Assembly (NCBI GenBank): GCA_036654235.1
Contig: JAVVSK010000002.1
Span: 91,131 to 155,130 of the forward strand
Origin: JAVVSK01 sp036654235
GTDB taxonomy: Bacteria > Bacillota > Clostridia > Christensenellales > CAG-138
Direction: 5' to 3'
DNA length: 64,000 nucleotides
In this document: one piece after another, positions 36,245 to 45,428 of the stretch
Layout: every line of letters starts with the position of its first letter
How positions within the stretch are numbered: the stretch's first letter is position 1
Made by a program: the position numbers and the translations under genes
The notes under the pieces: generated by a model
Database searches by the model: none
The model's input: the letters and a program-made list of their open reading frames with translations, nothing else
Told to the model about the DNA's origin: nothing

Positions 36245-36269
36245 TCTCTCATTCAATATTCTTTTTTTA

Positions 36270-37460
36270 TTAGACACCAAAAGCCAAAAAAGCTAAAATT
36301 GCACTTGCGTCTCCCGTACTGACTGAGTCGTCCTTATTAAAATCGGCAAGCTTCATTTGATCCTCCGTAAACGTTTTTACAGAGGCACAATATTGAAGTA
36401 TCGCGCCCGCATCTCCGCTGTTTAAAACTCCGTCCATGTTCGCGTCGCCTAAAATAAACTCCTCATCAAGAACATAGTCCTCTAAGGAAAGAATAGGATA
36501 GGCATATGCTCCGTAATTCGTAAAGTTGGCAACTTCAATATGCGATCTTAAAAAGAATTCCGCACCGCGTAAATAATATGTATACGATATTGTAGGTGTG
36601 TTTCCATACGGATCGTCCCAAGTAACGTCGACCCCGTACCACTTATTATCTTGCATCTTTATGTAAGTCCACATATGCGGAACATTGTTCCCAAGACCTA
36701 CTACAAGGGCGCATGGGGTTGATACCCTATCGAGAAGCACCTTATAAGCGCGCGCATAACCTTCGCAGACCGGATCGTCTTGTATTGAATTCGGATTACC
36801 TATTAGGGCACTGGCGGCGCTCCAAGCGAGGGGACTCGCGTCCGACGCAGCGCCCTCCGCGACAAAGGCGTTGTAAGTATTATTATTTATAAGAAAATCG
36901 TGAAAATATTTAACGCGTGCATTATATGTATCCGGGGCAGCGCCAATAATTTCGTCGAGCTTTCGGTTAAAAGTTTCCTCCGCCGCGCGAACCTCCGCGC
37001 CGGTAGAATAAGCATTATACCAGCCGTTATCCGGCTTTAATATTCTTCCCTCAACGACCATATTATCGCCTTCCGTATACGAATAGCCTATTACAATAGA
37101 TTTATTGAGCCAAAAAATCTCGGGCTTATCTAAGTCAAAAGCATAGGCGGCGTTGAAAAAAGCGGCGATAAAAGCGTTCACCGTTATATCAAAGGGTACA
37201 TCAAATTTATATTTGTCGACATCACCTTGGCGTATAACGGGGATACTGTCAACGCGCGCATTGTAAAGAAACTTTTCCCGGTCATCCAGCTGCTCATAGT
37301 AGTTTGTAGTATATGAACCCGAAAGTTTTGTTTCGGATAAAGCGTCGCGATTGCTGAGGTCAATTATAAATTCACCCGTAACCACTTTTTTCGCGGCAAG
37401 TCCGCTTGTCATCGGTAAAAACATGAGCAATACCAAAAAAATTGACAGAACTTTTTTCAT
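36270..37460 (-). CDS. Secreted transglutaminase-like protein with dockerin
   Basis: A 396-residue exported protein. Signal peptide 1-22 (GLAA). A transglutaminase/protease-like core carries the Cys in DPVCEGYARAY, the His in VPHMWTYI and the Asp in GVDVTWDDP, a complete Cys-His-Asp triad. The C-terminus (about 335-396) is a type I dockerin with two loops, GDANMDGVLNSGDA and DFNKDDSVSTGDA. It may cut or crosslink peptides on a scaffold. It is the third dockerin protein in the window, 18 kb from the other two. Confidence 0.87.
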   Translation of the reverse strand: MKKVLSIFLVLLMFLPMTSGLAAKKVVTGEFIIDLSNRDALSETKLSGSYTTNYYEQLDDREKFLYNARVDSIPVIRQGDVDKYKFDVPFDITVNAFIAAFFNAAYAFDLDKPEIFWLNKSIVIGYSYTEGDNMVVEGRILKPDNGWYNAYSTGAEVRAAEETFNRKLDEIIGAAPDTYNARVKYFHDFLINNNTYNAFVAEGAASDASPLAWSAASALIGNPNSIQDDPVCEGYARAYKVLLDRVSTPCALVVGLGNNVPHMWTYIKMQDNKWYGVDVTWDDPYGNTPTISYTYYLRGAEFFLRSHIEVANFTNYGAYAYPILSLEDYVLDEEFILGDANMDGVLNSGDAGAILQYCASVKTFTEDQMKLADFNKDDSVSTGDASAILAFLAFGV

Positions 37461-37545
37461 AGTTAATCTCCTTTAGGTTTACGGCATATCATCTTAAATA
37501 AGTTTTCGTTTCGCTCGCAGTAGAATAAAATTAAGAGCTTGGATT

Positions 37546-37860
37546 TTAGTGTTCAATAACAAAATTCCAATTTTCTTTTAGCTTGTTCGGCATAGCCTGC
37601 TTCAATTTTTTAGCATCGCGATTCAGATATTTATTATGCAAATCATAAAAGAAAAATTCGCCTTTATTGTTATTATAGCCCAATGTAAACTCAACCTCTT
37701 TTTTGCAATAAGGAAATATATGGCTTAGCTCAGGCTCAATGCAGTCTATTACTTTCATTCCATCCATTTTAATATTCTCAATTATCCAAGATTCTTTTTC
37801 GAGAAACCATTTCCAAAATTCAGTTATTGCGTTTTCGTTGCATTCTTTTTTAGAAAACAT
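37546..37860 (-). CDS. Hypothetical protein, 104 aa
   Basis: A small soluble protein with FWKWFLEKES near the N-terminus and a beta-rich centre (EVEFTLGYNNNKGEFFFYD). A clear GGGAGG ribosome site lies 10 bp before the ATG, so it is likely real. It resembles a widespread small family of unknown role. It lies 85 bp upstream of the transglutaminase gene and may be independent. Confidence 0.65.
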   Translation of the reverse strand: MFSKKECNENAITEFWKWFLEKESWIIENIKMDGMKVIDCIEPELSHIFPYCKKEVEFTLGYNNNKGEFFFYDLHNKYLNRDAKKLKQAMPNKLKENWNFVIEH

Positions 37861-38106
37861 AATTTAATTCCTCCCAACAAAATAACAATTACCTTATGAT
37901 AACAAAAATCCGCCAAAAAAACAAATTAATAATTTTCTTTAAACTGCTTAGCGGCAATACTGAAATGCCTTTCGCCGGCTTATGAAAAGCGGATTCTTTA
38001 GCTTATAGATTGTTATTATTGCGATAATAGTTCAAAAGATGTTTGCATAAATTTTACAATCATACAAAAATATTTCATGCTAGACGGATCTTTTATTCTA
38101 CAATAA

Positions 38107-38159
38107 GGTAGCGCGACGGAAATGTCTGAGTTATCCGTCGCGCTACCTATGCTTTTTTT
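38107..38159 (+). terminator. Isolated strong hairpin terminator
   Basis: A perfect 14-bp GC-rich stem (38107-38120 with 38134-38147) is followed on the plus strand by TATGCTTTTTTT. No intact gene ends here on either strand, so it may be left from a lost gene. Confidence 0.75.
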
Positions 38160-38190
38160 CATTCACCTTTTAACTAACGCCTTTGTCTTT

Positions 38191-38265
38191 TTATTTTGCC
38201 AAAGGATTCGTTTCAATTATCAATACTTCATAGTCTTTCCATGAATCAACCTTTACTTCGTCAAT
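38191..38265 (-). pseudogene. Possible C-terminal gene fragment
   Basis: On the minus strand 24 codons read as protein-like sequence with charged and hydrophobic alternation (e.g. DSWKDYEVLIIETNPLAK) and a TAA stop, about 45 bp from the isolated hairpin. There is a stop just upstream and no start. The family is unknown. The rest of 37861-38528 is AT-rich and shows nothing I can support. Confidence 0.25.
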
Positions 38266-38528
38266 TTATAATGACGTTTTTTAGCCTTTTCGTTGGAATC
38301 ACTTATTTCTGATATTCAAAAAGCTTTCTATTCGACAGTTCGTTCAATATTTAGAAGATTATCAAACCGTAATAAAATAAAAGAATAAAAAAGGACGACT
38401 CTTTTCAATTGAGAAGAAAGCATCATCCCTTTTTGTGTGAAATTATCCGATATATTATATTTGAATATCGTTCCGATTGCCATTAAAGGCTTAAATGCTT
38501 TTTAGATTTTTCTATGCGGGTAAAAACA

Positions 38529-40106
38529 TTATTTGGAAAACAAAACTTTATCGTCCTTAATCGTACTTATTACGCTGATATCCCGTATTTCGATAGATTC
38601 TACGGTAAGCGGATTTTTATCAAGTATTACAAAATCGGCGTGCTTTCCTATACTGATACTACCCTTTTTATTCTCTTCAAAATATTGATATGCGGCGTTT
38701 ATCGTAATCGCCTTTAGTGCATCATAAACGGAGATGCGCTCGTCCGCTCCGAGAAGAGTTCCGTTCTTCGTTACGCGATTTACGGCGCACCAAACCGTCT
38801 CCAACATATTCGGCTCAATAACCGGCGTATCCTGATGAAAAGTAAAAACAATATCGCGCTTTAATGCGGATCCGGCGGGGCTTATCTTCGCCGCGCGTTT
38901 TGCTCCGAAATTTTTAATATGTACATCTCCCCAGTGAAAAACATGGGCAACGAAAAATGAAGGGATAATTCCTAGAGATTTTACATCTAAAAGCTGTTCC
39001 TCCGCTAAAAGCTGAGCATGAATCATGACCGGACGAAGTTTTTTAATATCCGCTTTTATGCTAACCATTTTTATTGCGTCAATATACTGCTGAGCAGCGG
39101 CATCGCCATTGCAATGCGCCAAAATTTGCATATTGTTTTCAGCGGCGCGGCTTACGGCGGAAACGACCTCGCCGTCTTTCATCGTACCATAGCCATAATA
39201 ATCCGTCTCGCCCAGATAGGGCGTTTTCATCCACGCCGTACACCCCTGAGGAGAACCATCCAAAAATATTTTATAACCTCCGATCTTAAAATGCCCATTA
39301 TATTTCTGAACGGACTCGGGGAAAGCCGTAAAAACAGCTGTTTCATCTTTCATGTCCGCGTAAGCGACGAGATCCAGCTTTAGAATATCGCGACTTAGAA
39401 GCATCTTGTAAAGTGGAATCAACTGTCCAACCGCCATTCCCTCCTGAATAGTTGATATTCCTTGCGCGGCATACCCATATTGTGCCTTTTCAAAAGCGGA
39501 CATAAGGGCGTTCATATCCGCCATCGGTACTTTTTTAAGATAAGTGAAAAAAGCATTCTCCTCCATATAGCCGGTAAGCGCCCCGTTTTCATGTCCAATA
39601 ATTCCGCCCACCGGCGAAAGCGTTTCCGCGGTGACGCAAAGTTCTCTTAGCGCAATTGAATTGAATACGCCGACATGTCCCGATGCATGTTGAAGAACGA
39701 GTGGATTATTAGGCGCGCAGGCATCTAATAAAGCTAAATCGGGATGACGTTTCTCTATGAGCGAATTATGGTCATAGGCTCTGCATATTACCCACTGTCC
39801 GTCGGAAATATTGTTCGCGGAAATAAATTTTTGAATCCGCTGCGAAATCTCACTAAATGTCGTGCATTTTTCCAAAGAAACCTGTAAAAACGAAGTTGCA
39901 TATGACGAAAAATGACTATGCGGATCAATAAAAGCAGGCAGCATCGTTTTCCCCGCGAGGTCTATTTTCTCAGCGTTTTTTGAAATGGCGAGTAAGGTAT
40001 TATAATCACCGACCGCCGCGATAATCCCGTCTTCTGTAAGAACCGCTTCGGGAAGAGAAGACCCCTCCATAGTCAATATGATTCCATTGTAATATAGTTT
40101 TTGCAT
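38529..40106 (-). CDS. Amidohydrolase, YtcJ-like
   Basis: A 525-residue metal-dependent hydrolase of the amidohydrolase-3 (YtcJ/AepA) group. The N-terminal metal site is HSH in IDPHSHFSS, later ligands include H in AHCNGDAA and VMIHAQLL, and the C-terminal ADFVILDKNPL closes the beta-sandwich. It would hydrolyse an amide; substrate unknown. The start at 40106 has AAAGGAG 7 bp upstream; an open reading from 40145 has none. Confidence 0.88.
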   Translation of the reverse strand: MQKLYYNGIILTMEGSSLPEAVLTEDGIIAAVGDYNTLLAISKNAEKIDLAGKTMLPAFIDPHSHFSSYATSFLQVSLEKCTTFSEISQRIQKFISANNISDGQWVICRAYDHNSLIEKRHPDLALLDACAPNNPLVLQHASGHVGVFNSIALRELCVTAETLSPVGGIIGHENGALTGYMEENAFFTYLKKVPMADMNALMSAFEKAQYGYAAQGISTIQEGMAVGQLIPLYKMLLSRDILKLDLVAYADMKDETAVFTAFPESVQKYNGHFKIGGYKIFLDGSPQGCTAWMKTPYLGETDYYGYGTMKDGEVVSAVSRAAENNMQILAHCNGDAAAQQYIDAIKMVSIKADIKKLRPVMIHAQLLAEEQLLDVKSLGIIPSFFVAHVFHWGDVHIKNFGAKRAAKISPAGSALKRDIVFTFHQDTPVIEPNMLETVWCAVNRVTKNGTLLGADERISVYDALKAITINAAYQYFEENKKGSISIGKHADFVILDKNPLTVESIEIRDISVISTIKDDKVLFSK

Positions 40107-40344
40107 ATTTGAACTCCTTTCCATAATCGGATAGTCGATCCTCATAAACGAGATTTATATTTTTATTGTAGAACCTTTTAAAATAAAAAGAAAACCGAAA
40201 AAATAATTTCTGAATTTTCTGAACGGTTCGACGTAGTCGACCTTATTTTGCTTCAAATTCTGCTTTTTAACCCGCCTTCTATATTGAATTTACATTTTTA
40301 TAATTTGCATAATTAAATATATTTGAATTCGACGGCTAAAATGG

Positions 40345-40373
40345 TTGAAAGTCTAAGTAAGAGTAACTATAAT
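40345..40373 (+). promoter_or_regulatory. Sigma-A promoter of serC-serA
   Basis: TTGAAA (40345-40350) and TATAAT (40368-40373) are exactly 17 bp apart. The likely start of transcription, near 40380, is at the beginning of the structured leader. The preceding bases from 40107 hold only AT-rich DNA. Confidence 0.8.
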
Positions 40374-40378
40374 AGTTT

Positions 40379-40428
40379 CTGTATGGGTGTTCGCCCAAAG
40401 AAGTTTGCCTAAATACAGGCAGGAGGAG
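40379..40428 (+). promoter_or_regulatory. Structured serC leader with competing pairings (unclassified)
   Basis: The short leader can fold as an outer stem CTGTAT (40379-40384) with ATACAG (40413-40418) around a small GGG..CCC hairpin (40385-40396). It can instead form GCCT (40407-40410) with AGGC (40417-40420), which ends directly at the AGGAGGAG ribosome site. The two use overlapping bases, so they exclude each other. I do not recognise a known riboswitch class. Regulation of serine synthesis at translation is an inference. Confidence 0.35.
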
Positions 40429-40437
40429 TAGTTTTTT

Positions 40438-41547
40438 ATGGCATACGACAGAATTTTCAATTTTTCAGCCGGACCGTCAATGCTTCCATTGGAGGTTTTG
40501 GAAATTTGCAAGGAAGACATGTTAAATTATCATGGCTCTGGAATGAGCGTTATGGAAATGAGCCATCGTTCAAAAGTCTATGATGAGATTATAGTTTCGG
40601 CTCAGTCGCTTTTGCGCGAGGTAATGGGGATTCCTGATAACTATAAGGTCTTGTTCCTTCAAGGCGGAGCTACCTTGCAGTTTGCAATGGTTCCGATGAA
40701 CCTTATGACAATCAACGGCAAAGCGGATTATGTCTGCACCGGAAGTTTTTCGTCGAGCGCAGCTAACGAAGCTAAAAAATATGGTATCGTCAACATAGCG
40801 GGAACAACTAAGGAAGAAAAGTTCTGCCGAATTCCGGGACAGAACGAGCTTAAACTTGATCCCGAGGCGGACTATGTTCATATCTGCTTCAACAATACAA
40901 TTTACGGTTCAAAGTATAATTATATTCCCGAAACCGGAAAAGTACCTCTCGTTGCCGACCTCAGCTCCTGCATATTGAGCGAGCCGATAGACGTTTCCAA
41001 GTTCGGCGTAATATATGGCGGTGCTCAGAAAAACGTTGCTCCCGCGGGGCTGACTCTCGCTATCGTTCGCGAGGATCTTCTTGAGAGAACTCCTTTGCCC
41101 TTCACCCCTATAATGATGAACTATAAGTCGATATCCGATAAGGATTCAATGTACAATACGCCTCCTTGCTACTCAATATACGTTTGCAAGCTGGTTCTTG
41201 AATGGATAAAGAGCATTGGTGGCCTTACGGAAATGAAGGCGCATAATCAGAAAAAGGCGAAGCTTCTCTATAATTACCTCGATAACAGTAAGCTCTTCGT
41301 AGGAAATATTAACCCGGACAGCCGCTCAATGATGAACGTTACGTTCAGAACCGGCTGCGACGATCTTGATGCACAGTTTGCTAAAGAAGCGGCAGCGGCG
41401 GGGATGAGTAACTTAAAGGGTCACCGTTCGGCGGGCGGCATTCGCGCTTCAATATATAACGCTATGCCATACGAGGGCGTTGAAAAATTAGTTACATTCA
41501 TGGCAGATTTTGAAAAGAAGCACGGTCAAGGCTGTTGCGATAAATAA
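40438..41547 (+). CDS. serC: Phosphoserine aminotransferase
   Basis: Fold-type I PLP enzyme of 369 residues. The N-terminal FNFSAGPSMLP, the PLP lysine in YGGAQKNVAPAG and GHRSAGGIRASIYNAM near the C-terminus are SerC signatures. It converts 3-phosphohydroxypyruvate to phosphoserine with glutamate. A strong AGGAGGAG precedes the ATG. serA follows 11 bp later. Confidence 0.97.
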   Translation: MAYDRIFNFSAGPSMLPLEVLEICKEDMLNYHGSGMSVMEMSHRSKVYDEIIVSAQSLLREVMGIPDNYKVLFLQGGATLQFAMVPMNLMTINGKADYVCTGSFSSSAANEAKKYGIVNIAGTTKEEKFCRIPGQNELKLDPEADYVHICFNNTIYGSKYNYIPETGKVPLVADLSSCILSEPIDVSKFGVIYGGAQKNVAPAGLTLAIVREDLLERTPLPFTPIMMNYKSISDKDSMYNTPPCYSIYVCKLVLEWIKSIGGLTEMKAHNQKKAKLLYNYLDNSKLFVGNINPDSRSMMNVTFRTGCDDLDAQFAKEAAAAGMSNLKGHRSAGGIRASIYNAMPYEGVEKLVTFMADFEKKHGQGCCDK

Positions 41548-41558
41548 GGAGAAAAGAC

Positions 41559-42464
41559 ATGCGTATTTTAGCTAGCGACGGAATGGACAAGTCGGCAATC
41601 AAGAAGTTAACCGAAAAGGGTCATGAGGTTGTTGAACAGTTTTATGAGGTTGAGGACTTAAAGGAGCAGGTAAAGAAGTACGACGTTTTAGTCGTTCGCT
41701 CTGCTACAAAGGTTCGCGAACCAGTTATAGATGCGGCGGTCGAAGGCGGAAAGCTTAAGATGATCATTAGAGGCGGCGTAGGTATCGATAATATCGATGC
41801 TCAATATGCCGAAGAAAAGGGTATTCGCGTTCGCAATACACCTAAGGCAAGTTCGGACACCGTTGCCGAGCTTGCTCTTGCGCATATGTTCTCGGCGGCG
41901 CGCTTTATAAATATAGCGGGTCATACAATGCGCGAAGGAAAATGGGAAAAGAAAGAATATAAGGGAATCGAGCTTATGGGTAAGGTTCTCGGTATAATTG
42001 GATATGGTAGAATAGGTCAGGCGCTGGGTCGCCGCGCTATCGCGTTAGGAATGAAGGTCGTCGCCTACGATATATATCAAATTCCAGAGCTTGAAAACGA
42101 AAACATGCATTATGTTGAGATGGACGAGCTTCTTAGGACGAGCGACTTTATATCGCTGCATACTCCGGGTCCAAAGGGTAACCCCGCGATAGTAAATAAA
42201 ACTTCTATCGAGAAAATGAAAGACGGCGTTATAATAATAAATACTTCCCGCGGAAATACCGTAGACGAAGCTGCTCTTTTAGAGGGGCTTAATAGCGGCA
42301 AAGTTCGCGCCGTCGGTCTTGACGTATTTAACGAAGAACCGGCGAAGAACGCGGCTCTCTATTCTCATCCGCATGTATCCTGCACTCCGCATATAGGTGC
42401 ATCTACGGCGGAAGCGCAAAAGCGCATCGGAAATGAAATCGTCGAGATAATCGAAAATATGTAA
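41559..42464 (+). CDS. serA: D-3-phosphoglycerate dehydrogenase (short form)
   Basis: A 301-residue NAD-dependent 2-hydroxyacid dehydrogenase. The Rossmann motif is GIIGYGRIG, the substrate Arg is in NTSRGN and the catalytic His in TPHIGAST. It makes 3-phosphohydroxypyruvate, the SerC substrate. It lacks the C-terminal ACT domain by which longer SerA enzymes sense serine, so feedback control would have to come from elsewhere, for instance the leader of serC. No serB is nearby. Confidence 0.93.
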   Translation: MRILASDGMDKSAIKKLTEKGHEVVEQFYEVEDLKEQVKKYDVLVVRSATKVREPVIDAAVEGGKLKMIIRGGVGIDNIDAQYAEEKGIRVRNTPKASSDTVAELALAHMFSAARFINIAGHTMREGKWEKKEYKGIELMGKVLGIIGYGRIGQALGRRAIALGMKVVAYDIYQIPELENENMHYVEMDELLRTSDFISLHTPGPKGNPAIVNKTSIEKMKDGVIIINTSRGNTVDEAALLEGLNSGKVRAVGLDVFNEEPAKNAALYSHPHVSCTPHIGASTAEAQKRIGNEIVEIIENM

Positions 42465-42494
42465 GCTTCGTTTTTTATATCTGCCTTTTTAGAA

Positions 42495-42555
42495 TAAAAT
42501 AAAAAAAGCCCCCATTGTTAGGCGACCGCCAACGTATTGAGGGCTATTTTTATTT
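42495..42555. terminator. Bidirectional terminator between serA and MOSC gene
   Basis: AGCCC (42507-42511) pairs with GGGCT (42541-42545), and an inner stem GGCG/CGCC sits above it. The minus strand runs into seven T and the plus strand into ATTTTTATTT, so it can serve both convergent operons. Confidence 0.8.
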
Positions 42556-42583
42556 CTGCTTTTTAAATTATATGTATTTAACT

Positions 42584-43030
42584 TTATTCGTGAACGGGGT
42601 AAGTAACGCATATTTCGTCGCCAACCTCGATAGTTCCGCCCTTTAAAACGCGGGCAAAAATTCCCTCGGTAGGCATTACGCATCTTCCGACGAGCTTTTT
42701 TATCTCGCATCCATCGTGACAAGTTTTACCGATCTGAGTTACCTCAAGAACGCAGCCTTGTCCTAAAGTTAAGAGCGTCCCTATCGGAAGGGTATAGAGG
42801 GTTAACCCCGAAGTCGTTATGTTTTCCGCGAAACTTCCGTTAGAAAGACTCGGGAGAGCCTCTTTCATCGTATCTACGCTTTCAACACTCAATAGGCTGA
42901 CCTGACGATGATAATCGTTAGCAGCATGAGCATCGCCCTCTATTCCGAAATTCTCAATGAGACGCGCCGACATGACCGGCTTTTTAATCGTTCCGCGCTT
43001 TTCGCTTATGTTTATCGAAACTATTTTCAT
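42584..43030 (-). CDS. MOSC domain protein
   Basis: A 148-residue stand-alone MOSC (molybdenum cofactor sulfurase C-terminal) domain. The conserved stretch includes IGKTCHDGC with its cysteine, followed by CVMPTEGIFARVLKGG. Such proteins handle sulfur or molybdopterin in cofactor maturation. It is the last gene of the minus-strand run with moaA, moaC and xdhC, 33 bp after moaA, which fits a cofactor-trafficking job. Confidence 0.9.
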   Translation of the reverse strand: MKIVSINISEKRGTIKKPVMSARLIENFGIEGDAHAANDYHRQVSLLSVESVDTMKEALPSLSNGSFAENITTSGLTLYTLPIGTLLTLGQGCVLEVTQIGKTCHDGCEIKKLVGRCVMPTEGIFARVLKGGTIEVGDEICVTYPVHE

Positions 43031-43063
43031 ATTGCTCTCCCATACTTAGTTTATTTTAAAAAA

Positions 43064-44026
43064 TTATCCACCTATCTCGTTCATACTTCGATTCGTATTA
43101 AAATCGTTTAAAAAGCTATGCGTCTCCGGCTTTTTTTGAATCGCCAATTTTATAACGCGCTTAACTTCATCGATATTACCGTCTTCAATAGGACGGGGAA
43201 TCGCTATTTCGTCGTTATTCCCGAGGCACATTCTAATTTTCCCGTCGCCGGTAACTCGAATTCGATTGCATGTATTACAAAATCTATGGCTCATAGGGCT
43301 TATAAAGCCGACGCGCCCGATAAAGCCGGGAGCGGTATATTCGTTGGCGGGCTGGTTTCCGCTTCGTCCCTCCACCTTAAAAAGTTCGGGGCATTTTTTT
43401 ATAAGCTCGTCCGTAGGTATCCTTAGAGAATCCGTATCTAAAAAGCTTATAGGCATAAGCTCAATAAAGCGAACATCTACGGGGCGAGTCTTAGCCAATT
43501 CTAAAAAATTAAAAAATTCATCATCGTTAACTCCGCGCATTAAAACAACGTTTATTTTAACGGGCGTAAGTCCCGTAGTTAAAGCTTCGTCTATACCGGA
43601 AAGAACGAGGTCAAGGTCGCCACCCGTTAGCCTTTTAAACCTCTCTTTAAGTAACGAATCAAGACTAATATTTACGCGATTCAGCCCGGCGGCTTTTAAC
43701 TCATTCGCTTTACCGCAGAAAGCTTGCGCATTGGTCGTCATCGTTATTTCATCTATGCCGGGAACGGCCTTTATTACCTTTATAATATCGATAAGGTCGG
43801 GTCTTAACATAGGTTCGCCACCCGTTAGCCTTATTTTATTTATTCCCAATTCGCTCATAGCGCGGACGAGGCGGCTTATTTCGGAAACCGAAAGAAGCTT
43901 AGACGAATTAATTCGCGAAAGCTCGGTGTCATAGCCTATGCGCCGACAATATGGACAATGCAGAGTACAGTCGTCGGTTAGAGAAAGGCGAAGGTAATTT
44001 ACTTCCCTAAAAAAAGAGTCGTTCAT
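43064..44026 (-). CDS. moaA: GTP 3',8-cyclase MoaA
   Basis: Radical SAM enzyme, 320 residues, first step of molybdopterin synthesis. The SAM cluster cysteines are Cys20, Cys24 and Cys27 (CTLHCPYC). A second cluster motif FCNTCNRIR with a later Cys is near the C-terminus. The C-terminus ends in Gly-Gly, as needed in MoaA for GTP handling. The ATG overlaps the moaC stop by 4 bp. Confidence 0.96.
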   Translation of the reverse strand: MNDSFFREVNYLRLSLTDDCTLHCPYCRRIGYDTELSRINSSKLLSVSEISRLVRAMSELGINKIRLTGGEPMLRPDLIDIIKVIKAVPGIDEITMTTNAQAFCGKANELKAAGLNRVNISLDSLLKERFKRLTGGDLDLVLSGIDEALTTGLTPVKINVVLMRGVNDDEFFNFLELAKTRPVDVRFIELMPISFLDTDSLRIPTDELIKKCPELFKVEGRSGNQPANEYTAPGFIGRVGFISPMSHRFCNTCNRIRVTGDGKIRMCLGNNDEIAIPRPIEDGNIDEVKRVIKLAIQKKPETHSFLNDFNTNRSMNEIGG

Positions 44027-44511
44027 TTCGCGTCCCTCTTAAAAGTTCCCGAAGCTCCTCCCGATTTTTCGAGAAGGCAGATATTCGTTATCATAATTCC
44101 GCGATCAACCGCCTTGCACATATCGTAGATAGTAAGCGCAGCGACGGAAGCGGCGGTTAAAGCCTCCATCTCGACACCGGTTTTATACTCGGCTACAGCC
44201 CGCGCAGTTATTGTAATCTCGTTTCGCCCCGTAATTTTTATATCAATATTTACAGATGAAATTGGTATAGCGTGGCAAAGTGGAATTATTTCCGAGGTTT
44301 TTTTAGCGGCCATAACTCCCGCGATTATAGCGACGGAAAAAACGTCGCCCTTTTTAACTTCACCTTTTTCAATCAAAGAAACCGTATTTTCCTGCAATAA
44401 AACGACGGCGGAAGCTATAGCTTCGCGAAGCGAAACGGGCTTATCAGATACGTCTACCATTCGCGCTGCACCGTTTTCGTCAATATGGGTTAATTTAGAA
44501 CTTAGGCTCAT
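44023..44511 (-). CDS. moaC: Cyclic pyranopterin monophosphate synthase MoaC
   Basis: A 162-residue MoaC. The N-terminal LTHIDENGAARMVDVSDK and LCHAIPISSVNIDI, then KTGVEMEAL and MCKAVDRG carry the family's catalytic residues. It turns the MoaA product into cyclic pyranopterin monophosphate. It overlaps both xdhC and moaA by 4 bp, giving translational coupling. Confidence 0.96.
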   Translation of the reverse strand: MSLSSKLTHIDENGAARMVDVSDKPVSLREAIASAVVLLQENTVSLIEKGEVKKGDVFSVAIIAGVMAAKKTSEIIPLCHAIPISSVNIDIKITGRNEITITARAVAEYKTGVEMEALTAASVAALTIYDMCKAVDRGIMITNICLLEKSGGASGTFKRDAK

Positions 44512-45428
44512 GCGTTTTGCGTTCTCCTATTTAAAATTACTTCCGCCGCAATACTTATGGCAATTTCGGCAGGTGATTTCGCCGCAATTTTTAGTCCGAT
44601 AGGCGAATGAATCCGATTTAGATTAGCGTCGCTAAAGCCAAGAGCGCTAAGCGCCGTTTTCATAGCTGCCGTCTTTTTCGTGCTTCCGACGCAGCCTATA
44701 TAGCGCGCTTCGCTCTTTAAAACTTGAGATAAAACGGCAGTATCGAATATATGCCCATGGGTAAGAACGAAAACGAAGTCACGTTCCGTTATAGAATCGA
44801 TTTTAACGTCGCTAAAATCGACGAAAGCAACGCTATCGGCGGAAGGGAAACGGTCAACCGTCGAAAAGTCCGTTCTATCGTCAAAAACCGAAACGAAAAA
44901 ATTAAGCTGCTTTAAAATCGGAACGAGTTCGATGGCGATATGCCCGCCTCCAAAGACAAACGCGCCTTCGGGTTTTAAAACGGGGAGAATAAAAGTTTCA
45001 TTTAAAAGAATAGGCGAAGCCGCACCGCTATCCGCTATATATGCGCGCTCGGAAGAAAGGTCAAAAACGAGCCATTTATCTCTCTCTATATCGGATAGGT
45101 TATGAAAAAGTTCGGCGTCCGAAGACACAAATCTTCTAATAAGTATTTTAGCCGAACCTCCGCAAGTCATTCCGACGGATCTTTCGTCGGAATCCGTAAG
45201 TGAAACATCTTTTAAAAGTTGAACATTCTTATTTTTAAAAGCCTCGGCTATCGAGAAAAACTCAATAGCGCCTCCGCCAATCGTCCCTATAGTCTCGCCG
45301 GATTCGAAAATCGCAATAGTCGCACCCGCTTTATTTGGCGATGAGCCGACAACTTCGATTAAAACGGCGAGACTTACGGAATGCCCATTTAAAAGTTCCG
45401 AATAGACGCGGTTCATAATATTTTTCAT
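44508..45428 (-). CDS. xdhC: XdhC/CoxF-family molybdenum-enzyme maturation factor
   Basis: A 306-residue protein with the XdhC N-terminal domain (VVGSSPNKAGA, then GTIGGGAIE, MTCGGSAKI) and a Rossmann-like C-terminal domain (VFGGGHIA, then GCVGSTKK). XdhC proteins bind, sulfurate and insert molybdenum cofactor into xanthine-dehydrogenase-type hydroxylases. No such enzyme is in the window, so its client lies elsewhere. The ATG overlaps the clpC stop by 4 bp. Confidence 0.88.
   Translation of the reverse strand: MKNIMNRVYSELLNGHSVSLAVLIEVVGSSPNKAGATIAIFESGETIGTIGGGAIEFFSIAEAFKNKNVQLLKDVSLTDSDERSVGMTCGGSAKILIRRFVSSDAELFHNLSDIERDKWLVFDLSSERAYIADSGAASPILLNETFILPVLKPEGAFVFGGGHIAIELVPILKQLNFFVSVFDDRTDFSTVDRFPSADSVAFVDFSDVKIDSITERDFVFVLTHGHIFDTAVLSQVLKSEARYIGCVGSTKKTAAMKTALSALGFSDANLNRIHSPIGLKIAAKSPAEIAISIAAEVILNRRTQNA

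Noticed and set aside
40379..40437. Fluoride (crcB) riboswitch in the serC leader
   Set aside because: GTGTTCGCC recalls the crcB core, but the pairing GGCGA strand and the TAAACGC part are missing.
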